Positions 45,921 to 57,052 of a stretch of DNA of 64,000 nucleotides are shown in pieces. The notes beneath the pieces are model-generated. The model had not been told where the DNA came from, did not search any database, and was given only the letters and a program-made list of their open reading frames with translations. How positions within the stretch are numbered: position 1 is the first letter of the stretch; the number at the start of each line of letters is the position of its first letter. The position numbers and the translations under genes are program-made. The stretch comes from Annona cherimola (taxonomy: Eukaryota > Streptophyta > Magnoliopsida > Magnoliales > Annonaceae): contig CM059971.1 of the NCBI GenBank assembly GCA_030490835.1, positions 75,410,224-75,474,223 on the forward strand, written 5' to 3'.

Positions 45921-47279
45921 AATCCACATTTGCATGGGAACGTGGTAAACTGTGGAATATGGGGACGACGCGGTAGTTGGGTTGGTGGCTGACAGCATCT
46001 ACAGCTGCACTGTCAGGTGTCAGCCTTTATCACATGCTGTGAACGGCGCAACGACTGGACGCCTTGGACGCACAACACGCAATGACTGTGGGTTCCTAAA
46101 ATCAACGGGAATTAATAATATATTATGATATATGCATATTCTTAATACATATAAAATTTATTTAATTTATCCATTATTTAGTAGATTTAATAAATGTAGG
46201 TCAAAATTACATTATTTTCAATTATAGGTTTTAAGTAAGATTTTTAATAAAATTATAATTTTCAAATATAATATAAAAATTCTTTTAAATAATTTATTTG
46301 GAATTGAAATAAAAAATGACTGATTTTTAAAAAATAGAATATGGTAAGCTTAAAAAAGACTTAACATAAAATAGGTTAAGGTAAAAGATTTTTTCAATGA
46401 TATAAGAGCATAATTAATTTTGAACAAAATTTATCTTAAGCCAAATTGCACCTTAATTGCATAGTTTAGGCAAGTACTTCTGTTGTAGGCATGCTAATGT
46501 GCATTAGAAATTTTATTAAAATAATAAAAAAGATTCCGTGAATAAATTTTTTGAATTTTCAAATACATTTTCTATGATGATAGCGATAAAATTATTTTTC
46601 ATAGCACATGTTTATTTGATCTACATAAATTTAGATTATTAAGATGACGATTGTTTTTATAATTTTTATTTAATGAAGATATTATGTATTCAATTGATTA
46701 TTTCTAATCTTATTATTTAAATATTTATTTGGTATTATTCATAATATTTTAAAAATGATTTTTATAGTATTTGCAAATTAACAACTTTATTGAATTAAAT
46801 AGATATTCAATGATATATATTGGGGATCAAAAAGTAATAGTTTTATCAAAATAAAGTTTTCACAAAATTTTAAATAAAAACCTCATTTAAATAACACATT
46901 ATTATCAAAAGTCTGATAATTTTTATAATATATAGATACTTTTGCATCTCGGATGATTTTCTTTTATTATGATTGACGTAATAAGATTTTTGCTATAGTT
47001 GGATGTTAATGTTTATGTGTGTGGTTGTAATACTTATCCAAAATTGCAAAATGAAAAAAATTGTACATCTTTAGCCTCCAAAACAGGACAACTATTCTAC
47101 TTATTTCCAAGAGAAGATCTAAATCAACTCACTTTCTATATCCTACAAAACCATTAAAAATGGCAAAAAGCTAAATATGGATCGATTAAAATTAGTCGAA
47201 CGTAAAAAAGAGTCTTTACTAAAGTCACAAATCTACACAACCATTTTTATAGGTCCTTCATACATGACATATGCTATTG
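45921..47279. other. Intergenic, no gene seen
   Basis: A short GC-rich patch (45960-46095) with GACAGCATCTACAGCTGCAC and CTGTCAGGTGTCAGC is followed by AT-rich DNA to 47279. No ORF supported. Confidence 0.45.
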
Positions 47280-47564
47280 TTACATTGCACTTTTACCATA
47301 TGACTTACAGTCACACAAATTGATTATATTAACATCATTTCCACCATTACAACTCGCATAATCACAAATATTTATAACAACATGAGGTTGCTCTTTTTTA
47401 TCCGGTGGGTCAAAATAATTCTTGTACGCAACTACGACAGACTCTCGATCAGAAAATGATTTGAAACATACTCCCGAATATCGATTTACTTGTGCATAGG
47501 CCGCCGACCATGATTGATATATACCAGGTGTACGTCCAACGAAGACAACATAGAAACATGACAT
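47280..47564 (-). CDS. Viroplasmin / RNase H1 N-terminal-like domain ORF
   Basis: 94 aa. The first ~45 residues (FYVVFVGRTPGIYQSW, QVNRYSGVCFKSF, then a helix-like DRESVVVAYKNYF) fit the small viroplasmin-type domain found at the N-terminus of RNase H1 and in caulimovirus inclusion proteins, which binds nucleic-acid duplexes. No RNase H catalytic domain follows; the C-terminal half is Asp/Asn/Cys-rich and unknown. In plant genomes such stand-alone domains are often linked to transposons. It lies downstream of a Myb/SANT ORF and a Harbinger transposase on the same strand, so it may be part of that element or a separate remnant. Whether it is expressed is unknown. Confidence 0.55.
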   Translation of the reverse strand: MSCFYVVFVGRTPGIYQSWSAAYAQVNRYSGVCFKSFSDRESVVVAYKNYFDPPDKKEQPHVVINICDYASCNGGNDVNIINLCDCKSYGKSAM

Positions 47565-47824
47565 AATGGTGTGACCTGTGAATGAAAAAGAGCTAAATGA
47601 ATGAAAGGGATCCGAATGGCATACAATGAAACAATGTCATACATAAACTTAATCAATAAAATAAGTAAGTTGATAAGTTAGATTAAAAAGAAAAATTGCT
47701 ATAATAGTTTACACAATATGACATAATTGATCAACAATTTCAATAATCAAATAGGTCTAGAAATTTGCTAAAATATGTTGCAGAAACTGCCGTCGCATAT
47801 CTAAAGTGGGCATACTTAGAAAAC

Positions 47825-48720
47825 CTAATGTATTCTCTGAATGTTAACCAAAGTAAAGGACCATTTTGGTGCCCTCTTCGGGAGAGAGAGAGAGAGAGAG
47901 AGAGAGAGCTCCCACAGCCATGTCATAACATCCGTGTATCGTTGGGGGTCAACGTTGAGCTTCCTAGTTAGTGGTGGTGGTGGAGGCAGCCGCTGCCGAC
48001 TCACTAAACTCTTGAATGCATCATCCACTTCCTCTAATGGACCTGACGGCCTCCTACGTAGATTCTGACGTCGTGGTGAGTGTGTAGATGTCCTCATCGA
48101 AGATGTCAGGGCATCTTTTTTAGTGAACAGAGGCTCAGAGTTAAAATCGATGCCTTCCTCGCCACTTGGATCCTCTTCTATGTTGGAGCATCTTCGACGT
48201 GCTAGCCTACTAAATCCTACTGATCGGGCACCGGTTGGTGCATCTGACTTGTAGATCTCGTCCAAGTCCTCCCAACTGTGTAATTTATACTTATCACGGA
48301 GTTCCATTATCTTCGGATTAGATTGTACAAGTCAAATTTAATGAAAGACATTGGTAAGTACTTAGTAAACAAAATTCTCAAAAGCATATAAAACATTGCA
48401 AAAATCTAATTGGCTACCTCGATATGATTTGCCCATTGTTCATTTGAACCATCAAACATCATGTGAGACTCATCCCATCCCATTCCAGATTTGTCGTGGA
48501 CTCTTGCCGTACATCGGTATAGCTCTTTAAAATGACGCCACCGGTTTCGAACTTGCTCCCACTTAAGGGGAACTTCAATAATGTGGCTAAGTTCATTGAT
48601 CAGCCTTGATGCAATTCGCATGGCCATAACCTTGGTTAAGCTGTCACCACATATGCAGCCACACTGTCTATTCTCTACTAAAAGCCTAATGAGCCTTCTA
48701 TCATGTTCTTCCGCCCATTA
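47825..48720 (-). pseudogene. Myb/SANT-like ORF (Harbinger ORF1-type), likely decayed
   Basis: The minus-strand exon from about 48720 to 48418 reads HDRRLIRLLVENRQCG, then IEVPLKWEQVRNRWRHFKEL, SGMGWDESHMMFD and EQWANHIE, a Myb/SANT-like trihelix DNA-binding domain. A GT-AG intron (48311-48417) joins it to 48310-47825: IMELRDKYKLHSWEDLDEIY, a Ser/Arg/Pro-rich middle, and a tail through a (GA)14 repeat (47881-47908) that translates as Leu-Ser repeats. Such proteins are the usual partner (ORF1) of PIF/Harbinger transposases. The upstream start is not clear and the ORF looks 5'-truncated; a host Myb/SANT gene fragment is the alternative. Confidence 0.6.
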
Positions 48721-49239
48721 GAAGTTTCCTTCATTAGATCACTCAGAATTTCTGTCAGTACTACCTCGAGAAGCTTGACGAGACCCGCTGCTCATATATC
48801 TGCTCAATATTGGATCCATAGGTCCTATCTCTGTATAGTACTACAAATATCAAGATGCAGCACAATTATATGATTGAGATATAACTGATAAGAGTAACCA
48901 CATATAAAGGAGTGTAAAAATAAGGATGGAAGGCATGAGACATGGGAATAATAAACCAATTCATTCGTTGAAGCATCATTCTATTAAATCAACATTCGAT
49001 TTATCAAATGACAAGTATTCAGTCAGCTAAATCACAAACTACACGCATAAAAAACATACAAGTAAATGATGCTTAGGGTTGAGAGCTATGACTATGATGT
49101 TGGCTACAATCTCTATGATATTCAATTTACATTCATTGGGCAATATCGTCACAGAAGTCCTTCCAAGATTATAATACTATATTTGAGAAACCCTTAACCA
49201 TGGTTGGCTCTTCAACCTCCTCCTCCATGCCGACTGAAT
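48721..49239. other. Spacer between the Myb/SANT ORF and the transposase
   Basis: No motif recognised on either strand; probably decayed Harbinger non-coding or intronic DNA. Confidence 0.35.
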
Positions 49240-50916
49240 TCATTGAAGTGTCCACCTGTAATTGCGGTTGCTTTGGTAATTTTGATTTATCTACAATTGT
49301 CATGTAGTTGTGTAGGATGGCACAAGATACTATAATCATTGTGTGGACGTTGTAAAGGTAGTTTATGGCATTTTCAATATTGAAAAACGGCCCTTCTATA
49401 TACCGGATAATCTCTCTACATGGGCTCTCAACTTTGCATGATTATAGTTAAATAATTCCTAATAATTTTCTGGTGTTCGGTCCTTTTGATACTCTTGCAA
49501 ATGGTAACGTACACCCTTGTATAGTGCCATGAAGCAGGGACAATGTGGGTAACCCAAATCAACTAGATAGTAAGACCCTGTACGTCTACATGTTAAAATC
49601 CATCACATATGGCTAGCAATATAGTCCTCTAATATGGACATTTTTTATTTTCAAGACACGAGGTTAAAGTGGCACCTGTTAGAATTTTAAATGGATCCTC
49701 AGAGTCATTATTGCAGCTTGGATGACTTTACTATCGTGGGCTCAACCCTCCCAACTGGCATATATATATATATAGAGATATATATATATATAGAGATCCG
49801 ATCCTGTGCAGTCGGACTGCACCGTAATTAAGGTGCAGTCCGCTGTAAAATGGACCTCACACATATTAGATTGTAATGAAACTTTATACATTCATTTATC
49901 CATATATAAATCATACTTTAGACGGTTTAGATATGAAAAAAACCACTTTAAACTTGATATTTACATTAAACTATTTTATTACGTTGATTTTGCACCATTT
50001 TAAGATGGGGACTACACACATGTTGGATTTGGATGAAAATTGGTATGCTAATAAAGTGAACAATTCTAAATACAATGGGTAGAGTGGATTTTCTATTTAT
50101 GATCAAGTGGGGCCCATAGTGTATGGACTGCACCGTGCAGTCGCATGCACTGGAATATTTCCCATATATATATATATATCTGTGTGTGTGAACTGAATGT
50201 TGAAATCGCATGTGACAGGAGCATGTTGGGTCAATTTCCTATATCTATTCTGCCAAGCCGAATTTGGTCCTGGTGGTGGTGTTGTAGGAATGTGAGTTCC
50301 AGCAAGAGCTCCTATACATCCCTATGTAAGTTGTTATGATGCGTTAGTACGATAAACATGACTGTAAAGGAGGATAACATGTATGGCCGGTGCAACACAA
50401 ACCTAAAAATAAATTAACACAAACGAGTCTTCCTCTATTAAAGGATGCGTAGTATACGTCGAAGCTTTTATCACTTCTGTATGGAGATTCAATACAGTAG
50501 AAAGGCACCTATGAAAATGTCGACTGATAGTTTCACCAAAACGACAGAAATAACCTCCTACGCTTCGATTTATGACATTATGAGATAATGTGTGTAAAAA
50601 TATTGCCATTTGTTGTGTAAAAACATTGCCATTTGTGCCTCCATTGTCAAATACCGAGTGTCACTCCACTCAACCCACTTGCAATTTTTACTTTCTTACG
50701 CAATCGATGGAAGTCAAACATGCTCATTCTAATATGGTTTGTATACTTTGTATCTCCAGATCCAATCATGTTATCTATAAATGACTGACGAAGCTCCCCA
50801 CAATTTCTATTGGAATGAGCGTCTCTCTCATTTTTTTCTGCATCGGCTGCCAAAAGCGCAGCCGCTACTCCACCTAGCATTAATGTTTCCTCATAATGGT
50901 CCATGTCTGTACGCAT
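49240..50916 (-). pseudogene. PIF/Harbinger transposase, decayed
   Basis: Minus-strand reading. The N-terminal part at 50916-50647 includes HIRMSMFDFHRLRKKV, typical before the DDE domain. The C-terminal part at 49590-49240 includes GSYYLVDLGYPHC (second catalytic Asp region), RYHLQEYQKDRTPENY, ELFNYNHAKLRAHVERLSGI and, after a frameshift, IIVSCAILHNYM. In-frame stops fall inside the ELFNYNH block and after LSGI. The middle, with the first catalytic Asp, is broken up, partly by the MITE at 49803-50150. Non-functional. TSD and terminal repeats were not found, so element ends are unknown. Confidence 0.75.
49803..50150. mobile_element. MITE with GTGCAGTC termini inside the transposase
   Basis: The left end CCTGTGCAGTCGGACTGCAC, then GGTGCAGTCC, matches inversely the right end GGACTGCACCGTGCAGTCGC. 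Each end holds short palindromic GTGCAGTC/GACTGCAC pairs. The AT-rich interior (GATTTGGATGAAAATTGGTA, AATACAATGGGTAGAGTGGA) is related to the 22.3-24.8 kb family. Confidence 0.65.
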
Positions 50917-50948
50917 TTAGCTTATAATTAATATTTCTTGAAGATCAC

Positions 50949-50968
50949 GGGGGGGGGGGGGAGGGGGG
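50949..50968 (+). repeat. Poly-G tract
   Basis: G13, A, G6 in an otherwise AT-rich area. Simple repeat; exact length may be unreliable. Confidence 0.85.
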
Positions 50969-50974
50969 TTATAT

Positions 50975-51349
50975 CAGGAAGAAAAACAAAAAAAAAGGAT
51001 CACAGGAGGGAAATGCATGATGAAGAGAAAACATCATGGTACGAAATTTCTAAAAATAAATAAATAAAAGAACAAGAAGAAAGGAATTTTTCTGCTAGAA
51101 TTTTTTGAAGTGGGGAGGGTGTTTCTCGGTCTTTCGGGGTAGAAATGGATTCCGAGGAAGATAGAAAACATATGGATTTTTCAGGGTTAGTCAGCAAAAT
51201 TTCGTAGGGTTGAATGAAGATGAGCAATGACATTGGGCTTTTGGAGACAACAGTGATCCGATTCTGATACTGGAATGGAATTTTCATTTTTTAAAAATAT
51301 TTTTCACATTTTTAAAAAATAACAGTAACTCTTTCATTTCTAATACACA
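50975..51349. other. Intergenic, no gene seen
   Basis: A minus-strand frame at 51000-51287 has no recognised domain. Nothing else noted. Confidence 0.4.
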
Positions 51350-51491
51350 TATGGTTTAGCTCAACCCGGGTTCAAGTTCTTTTTAATTCGGGTTCGGGTG
51401 GAACTTGAAAAATAGGGATCAAGTTCTACAATGGGCAATTTTAACACTGTTTTGAATCAGGTTTGGGTTGAGCCCGGCCCAAGTTGCACCC
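51350..51491. mobile_element. Right-end fragment of a hAT-like element
   Basis: AATTCGGGTTCGGGTGGAAC through TTGAGCCCGGCCCAAGTTGC to ACCCTTA matches the right end of the element at 30177-31738. The left terminus and target duplicate were not found; truncated. Confidence 0.6.
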
Positions 51492-51839
51492 TTAGTTCAC
51501 ATGCACGATCATGTGTGCTATATATGCTTGCATATGGTGGGAATACCCATCTGACATTTTCAAGGATTTCAGATTTTTTGCAATTTAGATGATGTGAGCC
51601 AGCATAATTGTATTCTATATGACAGTTTACAAAATCAACCCTATAAGTTTCAACTATTTGCAAAATTGCGATTTTAAATTAAATGGAGAATGAAAAAAAA
51701 AGAACACTTATAAACTGTGTTGCTTGTGTAATGTTTTACATACATTGCTGGTTTGTCTGCAAACGTTTAAAACATAAATGGGGCTAATTCTACAAAATGC
51801 GAAAACAAGCGATTAAGCAAAATTATAAGCTCATCCTAG

Positions 51840-52200
51840 CGTTTATTTTCATATGCATTGTAATGATATTTTAATGCATATGAAAAATGCTTAGGTCCAT
51901 TCATATATGCATTAAAATGTGATAATATTAACAACCAGTCAGTTGCCTAATTGGTAAGAATAGCCAGCCTTCTTCTAGTAAGTTTAGGGGTTGAATCTCC
52001 TTAGATGCAGTTCTATTAGCAGCTTTAGTCTCCTCATTTATTCAGGATTTTAAAAATATAACTTTAAAATTAATATTTTGCATCAGATTATTTTATTACG
52101 TGGATTTTATAATTTTAAATGGAAATTTTTTATATTTACTATTTTTAGAAGTGCATGATCATATATAAAAATAATCTTACAACTTGTGGCTAGATTTGGA
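51840..52200. mobile_element. AT-rich MITE-like piece carrying a SINE-like insert
   Basis: Flanks (TATGCATTAAAATGTGATAA and TTTTAAAAATATAACTTTAA) match neighbouring parts of the AT-rich family at 22.3-24.8 kb. Between them, 51928-52045 is foreign and SINE-like. Confidence 0.45.
51928..52045 (+). mobile_element. tRNA-derived SINE-like element
   Basis: A box-A-like AGTTGCCTAATTGGTAAG is followed 30-odd bases later by a box-B-like GGGGTTGAATCTCC, the spacing of an RNA polymerase III internal promoter. A weak T/A-rich tail follows. No tRNA cloverleaf is claimed. Confidence 0.45.
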
Positions 52201-52825
52201 ATTAATCCTTTATTTATAATTAAAATTGAGTTTCATCATAATAAAAATATGCATGATACCATTTTAAAAAGTCTAAATCAACTTGATATAATTTTTACAT
52301 ATAACTTGATATAAAAAGCCTTTAGTGCAATTGCAACTTTTGGTAGGTGTCATCATTGGCAAAGTGTGAGAGTACAATTTTCAAATAGCTATTTGCCTCA
52401 TCAATTATCATATATATATTTTTTTACTTTTATATTTACTTTCTAATCTTTTTTACTTCCAACAACTCGAATTATTTCAACTTTACTTATGTTATTTTCT
52501 ATCAATTATATAATTTTCAAAATATTTAATTTTTAGCTTCCCCCTCCATCTCATAATTCCACCGAAACGCTAATTACCAAACGTACGTTCAAAACATTTA
52601 CGCTGAACATGTTGCTGACATCGGTAGTTGCTGACATCGGTAGCAGCAGGACATCATCGACTATGACGACAATTCTGCTGACCATGTTGCTGACATCAGT
52701 AACAATAGAGGATGTACCTGACCGACATCACTGCCACGTAAAACGATATCTGTAATTCCCGGTGCCGTGTTGTGATGAATTTAGCTATTAACCACGGGCA
52801 TCCATGCTTAATCGCCGATCACTGT
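52201..52825. other. Intergenic with short repeats
   Basis: GTTGCTGACATCGGTA is repeated at about 52611 and 52627, with a variant near 52685 (GTTGCTGACATCAGTA). The rest is AT-rich. No gene. Confidence 0.45.
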
Positions 52826-53190
52826 CCCTTACACCCGGGTGCACTTAGCTTCCTTGCACCCGGGTGCAAGTAATCATTTTTATTATTTTTTAAAATTTTT
52901 TATACAACTGTTAATCTAATTGTATTTAACATATATATTAATTTTTATTAATTTTGAAGATTTTTAAGTATTTTTTTAGATTTTTAAAAATTAATAATAT
53001 TTTGATAATTTTAAATTACTAAAATTACCACAGATTTTTAAATTTTAAAATTGGTAAAAATTGATATACGTATTAAATACATATAGATTAATAATTTTAT
53101 AAAAAAATTTAAAAAAATATTAAAAAATAAGTTAAATACGCACCGGTGCACTGAAGCTAAGTGCACTCGGGTGTATTGAATAAAACTCCC
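52826..53190. mobile_element. Foldback MITE, GTGCACCCGGGTGCA family, copy 3
   Basis: The left end TTACACCCGGGTGCACTTAG and TTGCACCCGGGTGCAAGT pairs with the right end GCACCGGTGCACTGAAGC and TAAGTGCACTCGGGTGTATT. The interior ATATATTAATTTTTATTAAT and TTTTGAAGATTTTTAAGTAT match copies 1 and 2. Confidence 0.75.
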
Positions 53191-53524
53191 TTAATCGCAC
53201 GCCATATGCGACCACATCCTCCACAAAAATACTTCTCTTATTACTTTTTTAATGTTAATTAATAGATCGATCAAAAGTTTTTATATCATATTTTTTTTCA
53301 AATTATAATTAGGTGATGTGTCATTCATCGCACTGCTTGTTATGAAATTACTACCACAAAATTATTTCCAGGTATGTATGATCATTTTTTAGTGGCCATC
53401 ATCCCAATGGGTAAAAATAACATGTAAATAAATTCTAACGGCATAAGGCAAGGATAATAATCAAGAAACAATAAAAAAAATTAATAAAAACTAAACTAAT
53501 ATTTTAATGATATAATTTTCCACG
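53191..53524. other. Intergenic, no gene seen
   Basis: AT-rich DNA without an ORF or a repeat I can define. Confidence 0.4.
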
Positions 53525-53770
53525 GATTTGCCAAGCAGCCAATGGATCGGGGGAATTGAAAAGGGAGTAGCGACGAGAGAGGCGGGTCCCCACGTGGAAT
53601 TTGAAAACCCCTCCTCTTACTTGCGTAGCCGCCACCGCCACTCACCGCCTTGTTCGGCCGCCCTGAGGATCATTGCGGAGTGATTCCCTGCGAATTCATG
53701 TTTGCATGGAATTCTCCATGTGAACGGCGGCGATGATTTTGCAACATCTTCGCTCTCTGCGGTCTTCATC
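53525..53770. other. GC-rich island with a G-box, no gene found
   Basis: About 245 bp of markedly higher GC content, with CCCCACGTGGAA (CACGTG G-box at about 53591) and GCCGCCACCGCCACTCACCG. It resembles a plant promoter or 5' leader, but no coding exon follows in either direction. Perhaps a relic of a lost gene or a non-coding transcript start. Confidence 0.4.
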
Positions 53771-54154
53771 ATATGATGAAAAAAATACAAACGAAATTGT
53801 ATCTTAAATAAATAATTTATAATGTATAGGTCTTTGATAAAAATTATTTTTTTGCATTATAAACGTAAATTTATATACTTTAACATGGTTTAGATTGTGA
53901 AAAACTTTTAAAATAAAAAAAAGCGATTATCTGCATAAAGCATTGTAAATCACCACACTAGATCATTTACAAAATGTTGATATATAATTTTCTGATTGAT
54001 AAATTAACTAATAATCTTCCACAATTTTAATTACCATCAAATGATATCTAGGTGAGCAAGTGTCATTTTCAATCCGTTACAAATGCGTGCCTGGGTTAGA
54101 ACTTGGAAGAATTTTTAAAGAATTTTTTTTTTTTAAAAAAAAAAAATTCAACGC

Positions 54155-54355
54155 GTGCGATGCATGATGCATCTCGTTGGACGGCCGATCGAAAGGAAGT
54201 ATGCCAACTTTTTCTTTTTCGACTGCCTGCCTGCAGAGCAAAGTTTTGCATGCGGCGCCGAAAATTGTCCCCTTTGACCAACGAGAATTGCAGGAGGCGG
54301 GGCTCGTGGCAAGGCGCCCCCTCAGCCGCCACACGTATTCTGAGGGCTGTCGTCA
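54155..54355. other. Second GC-rich island, no gene found
   Basis: Contains GGACGGCCGATCGAAAGG, CATGCGGCGCCGAAAATTG and GGCGCCCCCTCAGCCGCC. Open frames exist in several registers but none matches a known protein. An A/T run (54121-54147) adjoins it on the left. Confidence 0.35.
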
Positions 54356-54696
54356 TTTCTAATATTTCAAAATATTTTTATTATAATTAGGTTAGCCATG
54401 TTTAATAGACAACTAGTTAGTATTCTAAATAATACTTTAGTATATTAACTAGTGTTGTCTGCGATATAATATTGTATATTGTCACGTGCAAACACTGTCA
54501 ATACTACGTTAATTCAAACCTGTATTTGGTTGGCGCCATCTGCTTTGTGCCCACTATCAACAGCAGTCATACTATTTGAGTCTGCTTCCTCATTTCACCA
54601 TGGCTCGTGGTCTACCATCTAATTTATTAAGGCGGACCCATTCTTTACGGCTCAGGCTAACACATACATATTTCAAGATAATATAAGAGCCTAGAA

Positions 54697-54822
54697 GGAA
54701 AATGAGAGTATAATATTTGAAACTAAGAAAATTATATTGAAAAATGAGAATATAATATTTGAAACTAAGAAAATTATATTGAAAAATGAGAATATAATAT
54801 TTGAAACTAAGAAAATTATATT
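54697..54822 (+). repeat. 42-bp tandem repeat, 3 units
   Basis: Units at 54697-54738, 54739-54780 and 54781-54822. Units 2 and 3 are identical and unit 1 differs at two positions, so the amplification is recent. Unit motif: GAATATAATATTTGAAACTA. Confidence 0.95.
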
Positions 54823-56525
54823 GAAAACTAAAAAAAGCTATCTTATAAATTGAATAAAATTATATAAGGAATGGGATATAGATTCCATTTAAGGATTTTG
54901 TATCCCTTGAAATAAGCACTCTTCGTAACCATAGTGGGTGAGAAATTATTTCTCCTTTACAACTTTTAGAAAATAATTTGTTATCTTCACTACTTTTTTA
55001 TATATATTACACATGGTGATATCTTAATTTTATAATGAAGTACATTCACACCCTTGTACAATGGAGAAAATTTTTTAATAAACCCTTGCACAAGTGGAAA
55101 TTACATAAAGCCCCCACAACAGGAGAGAAATTTGTAAAAATCCTCATTTCAGAGGGACAAGCATATAAAACTCTTCCCATGCAAGGGAAGAGACTCGAGA
55201 TGCTAGCTGATCCAAATTGGGATGGGAGTGTTACCACAGTGCCAGCGACAAAGTGGCGACATCTTAACTACTTAACTACTATATTTTTTTCATTTTTTAC
55301 TCTTATACTCAAATTATCTTCTTATTTAACAATCTTATTTTTTTTCCTCTTTATCCTTAACATATTACATTGCTCCCATACTTTTAAAAAAATTTTCTTC
55401 TCTACTTCTGACCTCTCTTCCCACCTACATTATCAAATTATGCCAAAGATAGACCCACCAAAAGGTATATTTTTAAAATTTTTTAGTTATATTTTTAAAC
55501 AAATGTAGTACATGCATATTCTTATTTTGATTAATAAATTTGATCTTTTAGCTAAACCAATTATGTCAAATGTTATTCATACACTAGCAAACTTTACACC
55601 GGCATAGAGTTTGTCAATAAACTCCTGGGTGGACAAGTCTTTCTGCATGCATCTTTAATGCTACGTGTGAGGTTTATCCATTGTTTAAAGGGGTTTCCTT
55701 CTCATCCTCTCTAGTTTTGTGGCCTAGTGGGAATGGATTGGAAACATCTCTTTCACTTATCAAAATAAAGATGTTAAATATAAACAAATTATTGAGTATT
55801 AAGTTATTAAAAATAGAAGAGGTGAGGTGGAACCACTTCTGTGCAGAAGCCGGACGGTTTTATAAATTTTTAAAACACATGCTAATCAATCCACTGCATC
55901 CTGTTTCTACGAGTATCAAATTTGGGCCAGTAGTTTTGATAGCATGCACCGCGACCAATGTGCCGCATACCTAACCTTTGCAATCTCCACGTATCTCAAC
56001 CCTGGTCCTGTGGCATACAAATACCCAACATTAATCTTCATGAAAATGGAATTTCATGGTAGAATTTTCCTGATGGTATAAAAATAGCATTTCAAAATTT
56101 TCGTTTATTTGTTTTTCTCTCGTTCAACCTTTTTACAGTTTTCTCTTTTTTTAAGTGAAGAATGCAATTTTTATTTTCTTTCTTTCTTTCTATTTGCTAT
56201 TTTCTGATTTATGTTTTCCTTTTGAATTTCTTTTCCCCAAAAACCAAACAAAAAGTTCTTAATAAATCAGTCTAAAAGAATCTGATTTTATGTATCTATT
56301 TTTTCCTTGAATTTCTCTGTAATTCAATGGTTTTAAGAATTTTTTTATCAGTCAGCATCTTATCTCATTAAATGCTCAAAAATCATAAATAGTATGTAAG
56401 GATGAGAAAATAAAATAAAAAAGTAAAAAACAGTAACAGCATTCCGGTCAAAGTTTGGTGATGGGAAATGCAAAAGGTGATGGAAAAAAATAACGCCGTT
56501 CACGTTTATGAGTACCATATATGGA
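54823..56525. other. Intergenic, no gene seen
   Basis: 55035-55250 has moderately balanced composition and an open frame (157 aa, 55035-55508) that turns hydrophobic and AT-driven; no domain recognised. The rest is AT-rich. Confidence 0.4.
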
Positions 56526-57052
56526 TGGGGTGTTAATGGTCGCAGTTAATCTGTTAACCCGCTTGTTCAGTTTGTTTATAAATGAGTTTGGGTTATAATT
56601 TTTTGAATAAACGAGTAATAATCCACTAACTCGTTCAACTATTTAATTAAATAAACAAATTAGGGTTCATATTTTATAACATGTCAACCCATTCAGTGAA
56701 ACATTCAACCTATTTAACCCATTAAAATTATATATATATATATATATATAAATGTAAAACTCAGTCTTCCTTTAATTACCTAATTTTTATTTTTCCATTG
56801 CTATATCAATTTCATGTTTCTGCTGCTGCCTTATTTCTATTTCCCGTGCACGGAAACAATCTCTCCTTTCTTCATGTGAGATGATTGTCTACTAGAATAT
56901 AGACCTTCAGGTCAAACTGCTATACAACCCGCTACTTATTTATTAAATAGGTTAGGGTTACAGTTTCTTAAATGGGTTAATAAACGGATTAGGGTTATGA
57001 TATTTAAAATGAATTAGGATTAGGCTCCAACTTGATCTATTAACATTCCTAA
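56526..57052. mobile_element. Degenerate hAT-like MITE
   Basis: Starts near GGGGTGTTAATGG and ends near CTATTAACATTCCTA, with repeated AACCC/GGGTT motifs inside. No target duplication is found, so the call rests on similarity of the termini to TAGGGGTGTxAAxGG-type plant hAT elements. Confidence 0.4.

Noticed and set aside
55035..55508. 157-aa ORF
   Set aside because: No recognisable domain; second half is hydrophobic only because the DNA is T-rich.
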